64,000 nucleotides of DNA from Macrostomum hystrix (lineage: Eukaryota > Platyhelminthes > Macrostomidae): NCBI GenBank assembly GCA_950097015.1, contig CATNEN010000001.1:23391501-23455500 (forward strand), in the 5' to 3' direction. A program made the translations under genes and the position numbers. Each line of letters begins with the position of its first letter. Position 1 is the stretch's first letter. Below are positions 1-11,053 of this stretch, piece after piece. Below the pieces are notes generated by a model, which was not told the DNA's origin, ran no database searches, and was given only the letters and a program-made list of their open reading frames with translations.

Positions 1-550
1 TTGAAAAATAAACTCTAGCACGTTGCATGCAGGCACACAAAGCAAGCCTGAATTCGATAGCTGCAGCTGCTGATTGAAGTCATTTGAGCCAATTCCTTAC
101 TTATAATTCAAAGCTGTTGAATTCAAACACGGCTGCTGTCGCCGCGGCATAAAAGTACATTCATCGTCGCGCCCTCGCCGTTCGGGGCAAACACCTCTGG
201 CGAAATTTTTCCGCCCGGGCCGAGACTTTTATTTGCCATGGCGATGGGGATTATTAGTATTCACACAATGCCCACGAAATTCAGATAGAGGTGATAAAGC
301 TATTGGGAAATGGGACTTGGTTAGGGATCCGGCAGCGGGGACGAGAATGGATCGATCGCTCCTCTTCGGTTGGGATATTCTTCGAGAATTCCCCGCAGCA
401 GCTATGAGTCAGCTCTGCATGCCAGCTCAGAGTTTGATGCATGCCATCCAGCAGCTATGCAAAATTCAACAATGGGATGGCAAGAAGACAGGATAAGTGG
501 AAACAGCGATTGCAAAGAGAGAAGTGCAGAGGAATGCCATGCTATACCAA

Positions 551-867
551 TAGCCTGTCTAACAGCATCCTACCAGCCTGTCTAACAGCATCCCACCAGC
601 CTGTCTAACAGCATCCCACCAGCCTGTCTAACAGCATCCCACCAGCCTGTCTAACAGCATCCCACCAGCCTGTCTAACAGCATCCTACCAGCCTGTCTAA
701 CAGCATCCCACCAGCCTGTCTAACAGCATCCCACCAGCCTGTCTAACGGCATCCCACCAGCCTGTCTAACAGCATCCCAACAGCCTGTCTAACGGCATCC
801 CACCAGCCTGTCTAACAGCATCCCACCAGCCTGTCTAACAGCATCCCAACAGCCTGTCTAACAGCAC
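551..867. repeat. Minisatellite, 23-bp unit
   Basis: About 14 head-to-tail copies of a 23-bp unit built on CAGCCTGTCTAACAGCATCC, differing at a few sites (CAC/AAC, AGC/GGC). There is no conserved coding frame. The first 550 bases of the window hold no gene that I can support. Confidence 0.95.
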
Positions 868-1101
868 GTCACCGATAAAGAATTCTGAGAAAACGTGCTA
901 TTTCAAATTAATTAGTTATAATTTATCAACCAGCAACTTTTATGGCAACATCGAGGTAAGAAAGACAAAAGCAGAGTTGCAGGTGTGTGGGCCTTAGAAT
1001 AAGTCAACAATGTCTAACATAAACTACATTGAAATACACAGAAGCTAAGATTATTGTTCTCAGGAATGTCTGGTCGAGAAAGTTCAAGTTTCGCCTAGCA
1101 A

Positions 1102-1914
1102 CTAGCAGCGCAAGCAGAAGCAGGACCTGGTCTTTCCACCTTCGGCTGGGCAGACTACCGCGTCGTCGACCAGTATGCCAGCCTCCCAATCATCGTCGTC
1201 CTCTTCCTGCTCGCCGTTCTCCCTGACGATGGAGTCCAAGTCGCAGTCGTGCTGAACAGTCCAATGCGCGACTCGAACCCCCGACTGCAGCCGATCAATC
1301 AGATGCCGACAGGCCCGAAGTTGGCGCCGAAGCAGCCGGCTGGAGTCGGAGTTTCCCGACCCGGCGGGGCCGCTCGTCGAAGCCGGCTCCGGCATCGACG
1401 CCGCGGACGCTTCGGCGGCGGCCGCGGCCACAGCAGCGATGGCGCACCTCTGCTTGCCCGCGTTGCCAACGCTCATCGCGAACCAACGCCGGTCGGGCAG
1501 CCCCAGGCCGGTGTGAACCGGAACTCCCGGTCCCAGCTCAGCTAGCGCAAGGGCCCGCTGGACATTGTCCGCTGTGGACTCCGCCAGTTGAAGCAGCGTG
1601 GCAAATCTGGCCTCCCATTCGCGCCAGCCAGGCGAGTCGCCAGAGTCATTTGAGCTGTTCTCAGCCTGCTGCTGCTGCTGAGCCTGCACTGCCGGCAGTG
1701 TACAGTCTGCTGTCGCTGTCAGAGCCGCCAACAGGCGCGACCACAGCTCGACGAGCTGCTGGAAGGCGACCCGGCTGGCTTCCGAGCCGCCACCGCGCAG
1801 GCTTCCGATCTGCCTGGTGAGAAGCTTGCACTGGGCCAGGCTTCGGCTGAGCTGTCTCAGCTGGGCTGTGAGCTGCTCGAGCGAAACGGTGGTCACTGGA
1901 CTCACAGCTGTCAT
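1102..1914 (-). CDS. Hypothetical protein, 270 aa, coiled-coil N-terminus and acidic C-terminus
   Basis: A single open frame of 270 codons starts at the ATG at 1914 and ends in TAG at 1102-1104. Residues 10-65 are rich in Leu, Gln and Arg and look helical or coiled-coil. A short Gln run follows near residue 80, then an Ala-rich stretch (about 160-175) and a Ser/Gly/Pro linker. The last 60 residues contain an acidic block (EEDDDDWE) and end in a Cys-rich tail, CFCLRC. The tail is not a classical CaaX box, but it could be acylated. I do not recognise the family. The GC-rich, codon-like composition contrasts with the flanks, which supports real coding sequence. A donor-like CAG/GTAGG sits just before the ATG on the minus strand, so the ATG or a further upstream exon is uncertain. 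It could be a single-exon gene or a terminal exon. Confidence 0.5.
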   Translation of the reverse strand: MTAVSPVTTVSLEQLTAQLRQLSRSLAQCKLLTRQIGSLRGGGSEASRVAFQQLVELWSRLLAALTATADCTLPAVQAQQQQQAENSSNDSGDSPGWREWEARFATLLQLAESTADNVQRALALAELGPGVPVHTGLGLPDRRWFAMSVGNAGKQRCAIAAVAAAAAEASAASMPEPASTSGPAGSGNSDSSRLLRRQLRACRHLIDRLQSGVRVAHWTVQHDCDLDSIVRENGEQEEDDDDWEAGILVDDAVVCPAEGGKTRSCFCLRC

Positions 1915-2812
1915 GCCTACCTGCTTCCTGCTCTGTGGCTTTGTTCGTTGGTCGTCAAAGTCGGGACAAAATCCTTTTGTTGGGATTTCGATTTGGTCCA
2001 GGAAATAGTAGGGAGAGGGAGAGAAGGCGGAGGGACAGAGAAATTGGGAGCTCGTTTTGTCCGTCCCGGGCCATTGGACAAAACACTGGCGATGGCCGGT
2101 AGGAAAATGTCTACCTGAGCGTACAATGCAGTGCCCTACTCGCCACTCCGGGGCATTTGTTCAACACGGGACGGGGAAGAAAGCTAAAACGGCGCAGAGA
2201 GAGGCGGGATGGATTTTAGGAAATTGGGATTTGAACGACTCTGAAAGCTCCCATGCCGGGGTGGAAAGAAAGAGATTTGTTGAGCGAGAGATGTAGTCGG
2301 TGCAGCACAAGTGCAAGAGCGGAAAAGTGCGGCTGCAAGAGCCAACATGGGAGAAGCAAAAAGCATTCAGACGCTCAGAGATCGAGCAGTTTAACAAAGC
2401 CCGAGCGACGCAGCAGAAGCAGATTTGATCATCAAACAAGAAACTGACAAAAGAAGTTACAGGCATTGTATGAGGGACAGGAGTGTGCTGAGTATCAGAT
2501 TATAGCCAGTTAGACATCAAGGCCTTTCATTGTTCTCAATCGGAGCTCATCACAATGGCTCGAGTGTTCAACAGTAGATTTTTTGAAGAAAAAATTCTTC
2601 CGACAGTGCACGAAACACTCAATGCTACTAAAATGATGGTCATGAATTTTGAGCAGATGGCTTTTGATACCGCTTTTTGCAACTTATCACTTGATGTACT
2701 TTTCTCATACTTCCGATGAAGGCTTAAGAAACCAAATCTGATCATCTGTGAGCTGTGAGATTGTTCGTGCCTGTAAAGTTCTCGAATATTCCCTACTAGA
2801 AACACAAGTTAG
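1915..2812. other. Non-coding stretch
   Basis: Only short overlapping open frames with poor composition are seen. The minus-strand frame abutting 1917 ends in a stop just before the ATG of the 270-aa protein and so is not its continuation. The region may contain that gene's 5' leader and promoter, but I see no defined element. Confidence 0.4.
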
Positions 2813-2993
2813 TTCGTAGTCGAACGGTCTAACAATGACACTAACAGTCCCGGAGCTCGAATTTCGCGGCGAGGTCACATTCAATAGGAGGCTTGGGGTG
2901 GGCTTGCCATGAAGGTTACACCACCTCAAGGCGCAGTGAGTGTGTACAGTCTGATGATAAGAAAGTCAGGATAGATGTACACACCTTGTATCA
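2813..2993 (+). repeat. SINE family A, degraded copy
   Basis: Matches the SINE consensus best seen at 51461-51814: a decayed tRNA-like head (GAACGGTCTAACAATG, then AGCTCGAATTTCGCGGCGAGG), followed by the body motifs GTACAGTCTGATGATAAGAAA and AGATGTACACACC. The 3' part with the trinucleotide tail is missing. Confidence 0.7.
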
Positions 2994-4038
2994 CCTTAAA
3001 TGAGTATTTGATGGATTGGTAGATTGACGGAACGAGATAGAATTAGCAGAAGGCCACGGGGTTCAAAATCCAGAACACATCCTAAAATTGAAGTAGGCAG
3101 TGGGTATTTTGAAACACCCCTTCAGTCTTTCCCCAGGGAGGGGATGGCGTTGTCTATCTACTGTTAACTGAGAATAACTGTTCACCAATGAGGATGTAAA
3201 AGGACACACTAAAAGCCATCCGTGTCCCACCTGGCCATTGGGACACACACAGTAACCTCGCCTTTGCAAGGCCACAGCTTCTGTCTTCACATCAATCTTT
3301 TTTCAACTGCAGATCAAGTTGCTTACTGATCAGTTAATAGAGAAATCTTTTGAGCAGGGTGACTCAAATCCCTGCAAAATCAATCCCGTTAATGTGTTTA
3401 CCCTTAGCTAATTCTTAATCTAGAACTAGCTTCATAGCAATTTCCAGATTTATTTGATTAAATAAGGCCGATGAACGAAATCGTTTCCTGGAAAAATAGC
3501 AACTTCCTTCTAAAATTTGCGATTCAAATCACGCGCGCCTATCTTCTGTGAGTTAAAGGGGCTAGTCAATATTAATTAATTAAATAACCAAGCAGAGAAG
3601 GAACTGGGACCCCAGGGTCATCATCTGCAGCTTGAGGCAATCATCAGGCTTTTTAGACACTTCAATGAAATCAAAGTGACTCGTTTAAAGATATTAATTT
3701 AGAAATTCCTTGAAACAAGTCTTTCTAGAAGTCTGCCATCACTGCATTTAATTTGTTGGAGTCCCTCGAGACAATGAGATTGGAATTCCGCTTCCAATTT
3801 TGCTCTCTGAGTGATTTAAGTTAAAATTAAAATAAATAGAGATTGAGATAGAGACAGAGGGGAGATAAGAACGGCTTACAGTCTTCGAAACTTGGCCTCT
3901 GAAAGTTCTGCCTAGCATCTTTTTTGGCAAAAGATTTGATAAATTTCACTTGACAAATGGTAAGTTGATTTGGTTACACTGACACCTGTAATTAGCTTTG
4001 GTAAGGCCGGTTCGACAAATAATAGGCATGGGGAGTGG
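2994..4038. other. Non-coding, AT-rich stretch
   Basis: No convincing coding region, RNA gene or tandem array. It may contain upstream exons or the promoter of the kinase-like gene that begins after the 22-bp array, but none could be recognised. Confidence 0.4.
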
Positions 4039-4567
4039 CAGTTTATCTGATGGGATCAGACAGTTTATCTGATGGGATCAGACAGTTTATCTGATGGGAT
4101 CAGACAGTTTATCTGATGGGATCAGACAGTTTATCGGATGGGATCAGACAGTTTATCTGATGGGATCAGACAGTTTATCTGATGGGATCAGACAGTTTAT
4201 CTGATGGGATCAGACAGTTTATCTGATGGGATCAGACTGTTTATCTGATGGGATCAGACAGTTTATCTGATGGGATCAGACTGTTTATCTGATGGGATCA
4301 GACAGTTTATCTGATGGGATCAGACAGTTTATCTGATGGGATCAGACAGTTTATCTGATGGGATCAGACAGTTTATCTGATGGGATCAGACTGTTTATCT
4401 GATGGGATCAGACAGTTTATCTGATGGGATCAGACAGTTTATCTGATGGGATCAGACAGTTTATCTGATGGGATCAGACAGTTTATCTGATGGGATCAGA
4501 CAGTTTATCTGATGGGATCAGACAGTTTATCTGATGGGATCAGACAGTTTATCTGATGGGATCAGAT
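4039..4567. repeat. Minisatellite, 22-bp unit
   Basis: About 24 nearly identical copies of CAGTTTATCTGATGGGATCA plus GA. Rare variants are CTGT for CAGT and CGGATG for CTGATG. The array stops directly before the first recognisable exon of the HYKK-like gene. Confidence 0.95.
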
Positions 4568-4586
4568 AGAAGTGACAGTCTATCCT

Positions 4587-7500
4587 ATGGGGAACAGCGC
4601 AATGAGTTTTTTGCCAAATTTTCTCCCCCAATTGATCAAATTAAAGGCCGGAAGTCAAACCGAAGAGGCAGCGGCAGTGCCTGTAATAATCGATGCAGCG
4701 GAGTTTGCCAATCTCTTCGAAGATTGCTTCGATTTCACCTGCTCCTGTGCCAGCTCCGAAGTCTGTTCAGTTGAGAATGACGACAAAGCGTCAACAGGAA
4801 CTGCTCAAATGACGCCACAGATACTGGAACAGATAGGTCGAGCACAAGCGCTGGCCAGTAGGTCTCGAACCACTGACCTACAATCAGTCGCAGGTACTCA
4901 GCTGCTAACAAGCCCGCAAGCTGCCTTCAATCCATGGACTGCGGCTGGGGCGGCCAGGCTGGTCGAGTTGTGCCATCACGTTCGTGGCGGAGACGCGAGG
5001 CGGCACATGATGCGACAGATTCTCCAGGAGTTCGACAAACGGCTGTCTGAGTGTGTGCCAGGTGAGTTGGCATGTTAGACGAAGCGAAAGCTAAAGCGAA
5101 ACTCTGTTGGCTTAAAGAAAAAAGCCAACTTCAACGAAGAGAAATGGGTGCTTCAATATTTGTCCGGTCGCGGTGGCTTTCCAGCTTCCGAGAAGACAAA
5201 GTAAAGAGAAAAAGCGATTACACTCCTGTGGGCTGTGGGCCTGATAAGCAGGAGAACTCTCCTTCGCAGTTTACTCTAGCGGGTTAGTTTGCCTTGATAT
5301 TTCGATGCATTTCAATGTGAGCAAACACATTTTAGTACAAATATCTGGGTACTTTTACTGGCAGTGCTTTCGATTCTCGAAGGACATTAGAATTAGAAAG
5401 AGCATCGCAAATTGTCTCATAGAATTCCAAATTAAATTCAGGTAAAGTTGCTCGCTTGGCAAGTAAGATAAATAGAAAGGCGAGAATCAACATTTAAAGA
5501 CATCCGCATTGCAACATCCGCGTCATCTTTCGTTCTGCTAAAGTTGGCAACTTTGTCGGTCGGTTGAAGTCACGTGTTCCCTGTGCTCTTCGTGCTGGTG
5601 TAGTTTACCAATTCAACTGCTCTGATGACCAGAGCGTCTCCTACGTGGGGAAGACTAAAAGGCACCTGCACACTAGAATCAGGGAGCACTGGCTGAAACC
5701 GTCGGCTATTCAAAACCATCTCTTAGAATGTAATAGCTGCTCCAGCTGCAAACCCGAAGAGCGCTTCAAAGTCATTGACCAATGCTCATTTGACTCCAAA
5801 CTGCAGATACTTGAAGCGTTGTACATTAAAGCGCATTCCCCCAACCTCAACACTCAACTCCAACACAGTGGCGCGGGCCATGTTCTCCGTGTGTTCTGAG
5901 GGAGGGGGCACTGGCTGTACATTCTGTACTGTTGGCTGCAACGCTAACAATCCGTCCCTGGACGTTGCCTCTCGACTTACGGACTATCAAATATGTACTG
6001 AAAATATTAAAATTTTGATTAAATTTACACCCAAAAATCTCAGATTTATTCACTTCTCTACTCGCTATATTCGTTTAAAATAAACCTGAAGATGCGCACT
6101 GTTGTGCGAAACGCGTCGTTAAATGTTGATTCTCGCCTTTCTATTTATCCAAATTAAATATTTGTAATCAGAAGAACAGGTCGGTAGCTGGAACTGGCCG
6201 CAAGTGGACAATGTGACCGTCGGATCCACAAGCGTCGTCAAAAGGCAGACGACGGTTGAACGCGTGACCCTGAGACCCTGGTCCCAGTCACTGTCCGGTC
6301 AGGGATCTTTCGACCTGGCTCTCCTCATCATGCTGGCTAGTCGTCGAGTTCTAGTCGCCAGTCTTCCATCAACGAACGGAGTCGATCCATTCAGGGCGGT
6401 GGCCGGCCCTCTTATACGAGGATTTGCGTCAGAGCTGCCGTTGAGTCGAACTGAACTTAGACGACTGCCTCTTCTAGTGGCCGTGCGTCTGGCACAATGG
6501 CTGGTGCTTAGAGACTGCCTGCTGCTGAGGCACCGGGAGCTGTAAGTCCTCGTTCGACACGGGTAATTGCCTACGAAAAGCTCTCTTGGCGAAGAGCGAG
6601 ACAAAGCCAGCGAGAAGACAACTGAATCTACCCTCAGTAAACTATTTCAAAGCTAGAGCTATTACAGGGGTTCACTTGTGGATGTGTTCACACGAACTGT
6701 AAAAGTGCCTGCCCGTATAATAATGAGATCTACCAAACTCACGAGACATGCGACTCCAATCTGAAGCTGGGTTAAATTTCCAATCATAAGTTGATAGCAC
6801 AAATTTCTGTTTTGAAGTTCCTCGCACTGCGGTCATGGAGTAGCTTCGCGCTCGAAGACAAAGGAGTCAGTCGAAAGTGGAGGAATTATAATTCGCACAA
6901 TTCTGAAGACAATCGGCCACCTTGAACTGGATCTCGGTAGTTAGAGGGGTTAAGAGTTAAAGGAATCGCAGGGAAATATAAACTAATACGAAGCAAAACT
7001 AGAAAAAAACCTTCTATGGTCTCTGGTAGCGGGGCACTGTTAATACAGTGCAGAAAGGGTATGGTAAACAGGCGCATCACGTGCTTTCTATTATTAGAAA
7101 CTGACGTCACATAAAAAAGGTAGCAGACCCATAACCGAGGGGTCTGCTGCTAAAAATAGAAACTGAAGTCATGCATGCGTAGGATAAACGTTGGAGAGGA
7201 AATCCTAGGATAGGCAGACGAGTATCTATATATAGACATGAGTCATAAGTACAAGTAAACAGGCAGTGTCCTCTAAAGGATCACGTGAGGAAGACAAAGA
7301 TCTCAAGCACGGATCCAAGTGCCGAGGCAACACCTGAATAATCTAACCTGCCCTTTCAATTCGCTGAGAACCCAGTCAGTTTTATGCTCTTTATAACTGC
7401 ATCTTAGATCAATACAAACCTGTATTCATTTCACTTTCTTCCCTAGGAGTAGCACACAGAACCATAGAAGCTCAAATGGCGAGCAAAATGCAAAGCAAGA

Positions 7501-8510
7501 GAAATCTCAACATCTGCAAGAAACAGCGGAACCATCGCACATCGACCTTGTGAGTTAACTGATACCATGCGAAAATGTTTCCTTTGCGCGAATTTAGAAA
7601 ATACCTACTGATCAGTAGTGAGACAATGATTAAATAATATTATTATATTGATTGTTACCATCTGTGAGTCAGCTAGGTATTTTTTTAATTTTAATATCGA
7701 GGCTTTGCTAAAACCAGGTAAGATTCCATAGAATGTGTGGCCCTTTCAACCAGTAACCTTACTACCAAAGTTACCAAAATATCCCTTGCAAGCAGTGGAT
7801 TATAAGCAGGATAACCCATCGCTTTTATCCCTTTAATCCATTTAAAGTCTGCAAAAAGCTATATAAATATATAGCCATCGTGGATTGTTAATTTAAAAAG
7901 TTGAAACAAAAGCTTGCAGCTAATTGAGTCATTGGTTACTATTTTATAATAAATAAAAATATCTGCTGGAGGGCTGTGGGCGATGGAACTTCCAGTTGAC
8001 CGGCAGCCAGCGAGGAGGCAATTCTGCCCATTCCGCTGACTCCTGAGCGCACACTCACACAGGTGTGTACAACTGCCCTGACACTCTCACTGTGCCTTGG
8101 AGCTTGGCCCTAAAGGGCATAAAGTGTCCAAGCCTTCTCTCCGCGAATGCGCTCAATACTGAAATCGAACCAAGGACCGCTCTATCATTCATCCCCAAGG
8201 CTTAATAATACTTTTTTAATTGTTATGTCTGTAGCTCAGTGGTTTGAGCTTCCGACTTCTAACTGAGCTCTGGAGTCCAGCGTCTGTACAGCTGTACACA
8301 GTCTTTGTTCTGTCACGGATATCTCCTATCTATCTATCCAGACTCTAAGCCTTCGATTGTCCTGCATTTCAGCCGATCGCAGATGCTCAGGAGAGCCTAG
8401 CGATAGCTAGCTGGCACTGCATTGACTGGCTGTGGAACGGACACAAACATCAGCTGGACGAGCTGGGCTCTCGATGGGCTCAGCTAGCTCAGTGCGACTT
8501 CTGCAGCTGA
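4587..8510 (+). CDS. Hydroxylysine kinase-like (APH fold) protein, divergent, 4 exons
   Basis: Proposed exons: 4587-5061, 6172-6541, 7447-7549, 8373-8510 (TGA 8508-8510). Donors GTGAGT, GTAAGT and GTGAGT and AG acceptors give matching phases, and the joined frame is about 361 codons, near the usual HYKK size of about 370. Exon 1 carries an APH-family helical pattern (TPQILEQIGRAQALA, then FNPW, then a helix ending EFDKRL). Exon 2 carries DLALLIML, a DPFRAVAGPLIRGF block and PLSRTELRRLPLLVAVRLAQ, which resembles the C-terminal helices of HYKK/AGPHD1. Exon 4 resembles the HYKK end. HYKK phosphorylates 5-hydroxylysine with GTP. Oddities: the HGD..N catalytic loop and the DFGD metal site expected between exons 1 and 2 are not visible, nor is the N-lobe. 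This may be a dead paralogue, a pseudogene or an incomplete model. The first 5' exon and start are uncertain. Intron 1 holds a PLE fragment. Confidence 0.42.
5510..5899 (+). pseudogene. PLE C-terminal fragment with GIY-YIG nuclease
   Basis: The frame is open from before 5510 to the TGA at 5897-5899 and has no own ATG start. It gives an IRVIFRS-like linker, GRLKSRVP, then the GIY-YIG fold with VVYQF and YVGKTKRHLHTRIREH, a Cys-rich loop (CNSCSSC) and a final helix with EALYIK. This is the C-terminal endonuclease part of a PLE polyprotein, which nicks target DNA for target-primed reverse transcription. Since the RT domain and start are missing, I treat it as a dead fragment, although the frame itself is intact. 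Confidence 0.8.
6086..6117 (+). ncRNA. Hammerhead-ribozyme-like core of the PLE terminus
   Basis: CTGAAGA (6086-6092) corresponds to the CUGANGA box. A GCAC-TGTT-GTGC hairpin (6096-6107) stands at helix II. GAAA follows at 6108-6111, then the palindrome ACGCGT and the GTC cleavage triplet (6115-6117). AAC before the core can pair with GTT after the triplet as the base of helix I. Three extra bases between CUGANGA and helix II make it non-canonical, so self-cleavage is uncertain. Type I hammerheads with tiny helix III are known from PLEs. Confidence 0.5.
7957..8192 (-). repeat. SINE family A, minus-strand copy in intron 3 of the HYKK-like gene
   Basis: Read on the minus strand it has the family-A order: a decayed tRNA-like head near 8190, CTTTAGGGCCAAGCTCCAAGG, the GTACACACCTGTGTGAG region, CTCAGGAGTCAGCGGAATGG, then GAGGGCTGTGGGCGATG in reverse at the 3' end. 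Several internal deletions. Confidence 0.75.
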
Positions 8511-9042
8511 TTTGAGAACGATTTTTTTTCCATGACATGCATCTTTTAACGATTAGTATTATTCGTTCAATTTTCTGTCAAAACACTTTAACACCAACTG
8601 CTTGATAAAATCGATTTATGAAAAAGAGGATGTAGATAATTCTATTTTTAATACGGAATCGATTCTTCTCAAACGTCGAAGTTTAATTTATTTGATTGCC
8701 TATGAGAGTGACGGGTGTACATGGGACACCCTTATTAATCATTTTGTCTAGTGTTCCATTGTTCTTTTATAAAAAATGAATAATTACTGGCTAAGTGTCT
8801 ATAGGGCTAGTAGTCAACAGGCTAAAAAATCTGGTTGAATCCAATTTCGCTGTTTTGCGTTGATTAAACTATGAAAGACAACCTGCTTCTCAGACAGACG
8901 CTTCGTCGGCAATGGCCATGTCAATTACGAAGATTAAATTTTAAACAAAGCTTCAAAATCCATAAAAAAGTCGAGCCGCTTACGAAAATGCCCAGCTCAC
9001 TAGTAAGATAACCGCGCATTAGACAAGGACAGTAACAGAGCT
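8511..9042. other. Intergenic stretch before the GPCR
   Basis: AT-rich, with no supported gene. It presumably holds the 3' end of the HYKK-like transcript and the GPCR promoter. No clear TATA or polyadenylation signal could be assigned with confidence. Confidence 0.4.
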
Positions 9043-10158
9043 ATGAACGCAACTACGGGTCGCTCGGCGGGCGACGTTAGATACTTCAACAACTTGATGG
9101 TCCTGCTCATCGACTGTCTGGACGTCGACTCAGCCGGCAAGCTCCGTTGCATCACTGCCAGAATGGCTGGCGTCGCCTGCGGCTGCGTGCTGCCGCTCAT
9201 CATTCTCCTCGGTCTCGTCGGCAATGGTCTCGTCGGCTACGTCAATCTCGTCAAGATTCGTCCGCTCACTAGACAGAACATGTACTTTGGCTGCATTGCA
9301 GTGGTCGACGCGATCACGATGACATTGTTCGGCCTTGTCAACTTCTTTCTGTGTAGAGGTCTCCCTTGGCTGAGTGGTGGCAGATTTGGCTACATCCTGC
9401 AGAATGACGGCTACCTGGGCTGCAAGGTGTACATGGCGGTAATCAGCGTGTGTCCTCTACTGTCTGCCGCACTGCTACTCGTGATGGTTGCCGACAGAGT
9501 TCTGTCAGTCGTGGCGCCATTCCGATTCAGGACTCTCGGACCGAAAGTCGCATTGAAGTGGCTGTCAGCGGCTGCTGTAGCATCCATTGTGCTCTCGATT
9601 CCGGCCGTCGTTATGGGCAATCGAAACATCTCCGATTATCCAAATGGAAGCACAGTCATATTCTGCTTCTTCGACGGTACAAATAATCTGACTTTGTTGT
9701 ACTGGAGTCTCATCTGCAATCCACCGACGCTTGTTCTGGCCATCACGCTTTTCATCAACTTCGGCCTTCTGGCCTGTGTTGTACGTCTGGTGCGCGAAAG
9801 AAAACTGAACTTGGGCAGTCAAGTTGACGTATCCGGAGACAGGGGGAGTGGCCAGCACCTGAACGCAGCTGCGCTTGTCCTAGTCCTGTCGTCATTGAGT
9901 CTGGCTGCTCAAATCCCAACAGCTGCCCTCTACTGGGCCCTGACAATCACTCCAAAGACACCAAACTACACTGATGAGAACAGTAGAATCATGGTCAACA
10001 TCCTGAGCATCCTTGGGCCGCTGTCGCTATACTGCCAGGCATGCAGCTTCCCTGTGATGATGAGGCGCAGCCCCAAATTCAGAGCCTGCGTGTTAGAGCT
10101 TGTCACTTTGAGCCTCCAATCCACAACCAGTGATGTTCAGCTGCAGTGCCGCGCTTAG
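9043..10158 (+). CDS. Orphan class A (rhodopsin-like) GPCR, intronless, 371 aa
   Basis: One exon encodes a seven-transmembrane receptor of the plasma membrane. Approximate helices: TM1 43-68 (GN at 60-61), TM2 81-103 (Asp89 at the sodium site), TM3 127-150 followed by ADR at 150-152 in place of DRY, TM4 171-191, TM5 219-247, TM6 274-298 (Pro292), TM7 316-340. Cys127 at the top of TM3 and Cys208 in the second loop can form the usual disulfide. N-glycosylation sequons occur at N2, N195, N201 and N215. TM6 lacks CWxP and TM7 lacks NPxxY (it reads LYCQACSFPVMM), which marks a divergent, lineage-specific receptor. The short C-tail and single exon suit an expanded flatworm or lophotrochozoan orphan family. 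The ligand cannot be deduced. The ATG at 9043 is the first in frame and places a short extracellular N-terminus before TM1. Confidence 0.88.
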   Translation: MNATTGRSAGDVRYFNNLMVLLIDCLDVDSAGKLRCITARMAGVACGCVLPLIILLGLVGNGLVGYVNLVKIRPLTRQNMYFGCIAVVDAITMTLFGLVNFFLCRGLPWLSGGRFGYILQNDGYLGCKVYMAVISVCPLLSAALLLVMVADRVLSVVAPFRFRTLGPKVALKWLSAAAVASIVLSIPAVVMGNRNISDYPNGSTVIFCFFDGTNNLTLLYWSLICNPPTLVLAITLFINFGLLACVVRLVRERKLNLGSQVDVSGDRGSGQHLNAAALVLVLSSLSLAAQIPTAALYWALTITPKTPNYTDENSRIMVNILSILGPLSLYCQACSFPVMMRRSPKFRACVLELVTLSLQSTTSDVQLQCRA

Positions 10159-10339
10159 CGAATCGGAAACCGAATGGGTCTTCAACTGTGAATATTGAGA
10201 GAAATGTCGATAGATCGGCTTATTACAAGTGAATTGAATACACTCGCTTTAACTTCGCACGCAAGCACTACACAACCAGTTCTAAAAAGCACTCCCGATT
10301 TTTTTTGAAAGAATGCACTTCTAATATCATATTCTAGAG

Positions 10340-10409
10340 GTAATGCACTCCCACCATGCTAGAAGCAATGCACTCCCAACATGCTAGAAGCAATGCACTC
10401 CCACCATGC
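10340..10409. repeat. Short 25-bp tandem repeat split by a MITE
   Basis: Three copies of GCAATGCACTCCCACCATGC plus TAGAA. A further related copy (CAATGCACTCCCAAAATGCTAG) lies at about 11063-11085, on the other side of the MITE. The MITE therefore inserted into, or next to, this small array. Confidence 0.75.
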
Positions 10410-10416
10410 TCGAGTC

Positions 10417-11053
10417 CAGGGATCGGCAAAATTATTTGCTAGCGGGCCAAAGAGAGAGCCTAATAGACGATAGCGGGCCGCATTGACTGTATGAGATACG
10501 GGAGAGATGAGACACGGGAGAGATGAGACACGGGAGAGATGAGACACGGGAGAGATGAGACACGGGAGAGATGAGACACGGGAGAGATGAGACACGGGAG
10601 AGATGAGACACGGGAGAGATGAGACACGGGAGAGATGAGACACGGGAGAGATGAGACACGGGAGAGATGAGACACGGGAGAGATGAGACACGGGAGAGAT
10701 GAGACACGGGAGAGATGAGACACGGGAGAGATGAGACACGGGAGAGATGAGACACGGGAGAGATGAGACACGGGAGAGATGAGACACGGGAGAGATGAGA
10801 CACGGGAGAGATGAGACACGGGAGAGATGAGACACGGGAGAGATGAGACACGGGAGAGATGAGACACGGGAGAGATGAGACACGGGAGAGATGAGACACG
10901 GGAGAGATGAGACACGGGAGAGATGAGACACGGGAGAGATGAGACACGGGAGAGATGAGACAGAATACTGTTGGTGTCGGAAGGGGCAACGGGTCGGATT
11001 TGGGAGCTTCGAGGGCCGCATCTGGCCCGTGGGCCGGAGTGTGCCAACCCCTG
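10417..11053. mobile_element. hAT-type MITE, copy 1, with expanded 16-bp minisatellite
   Basis: Left end CAGGGATCGGCAAA and right end TGCCAACCCCTG are imperfect inverted termini. The subterminal GGGCCGCATCTGGCCCGTGG is typical of hAT elements. Between the ends, about 10498-10960 is a near-perfect array of roughly 29 copies of GAGACACGGGAGAGAT. No transposase. The target-site duplication is not clean here; compare the copy at 22063-22625. Confidence 0.85.

Larger units (their letters stand above)
5438..6147 (+). mobile_element. 5'-truncated Penelope-like element (GIY-YIG end plus 3' terminus)
   Basis: A perfect 12-bp target-site duplication, TCCAAATTAAAT, lies at 5426-5437 and 6148-6159. Inside is an open frame running to TGA at 5897-5899. 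Its end encodes the conserved PLE linker and a GIY-YIG-type nuclease: VVYQF at the first strand, YVGKTKR at the second, then RIREH and a C..C pair. PLEs encode a reverse transcriptase followed by this nuclease; the RT is absent, so this is a 5'-truncated insertion. About 30 bp at 5468-5497 is repeated in perfect inverted orientation at 6118-6147. A hammerhead-like core lies at 6086-6117, just before the right arm. The element sits in intron 1 of the HYKK-like gene, in the same orientation. Confidence 0.85.

Noticed and set aside
4039-4567. CRISPR array
   Set aside because: The units are contiguous tandem repeats without spacers, in an animal genome.
5775-6083. Alternative frame downstream of the GIY-YIG fragment
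   Set aside because: It overlaps the conserved nuclease frame and has no homology-like motifs.
8225-8290. A tRNA gene (TAGCTCAGTGG matches an A box)
   Set aside because: No B box or cloverleaf follows; probably a SINE remnant or chance.
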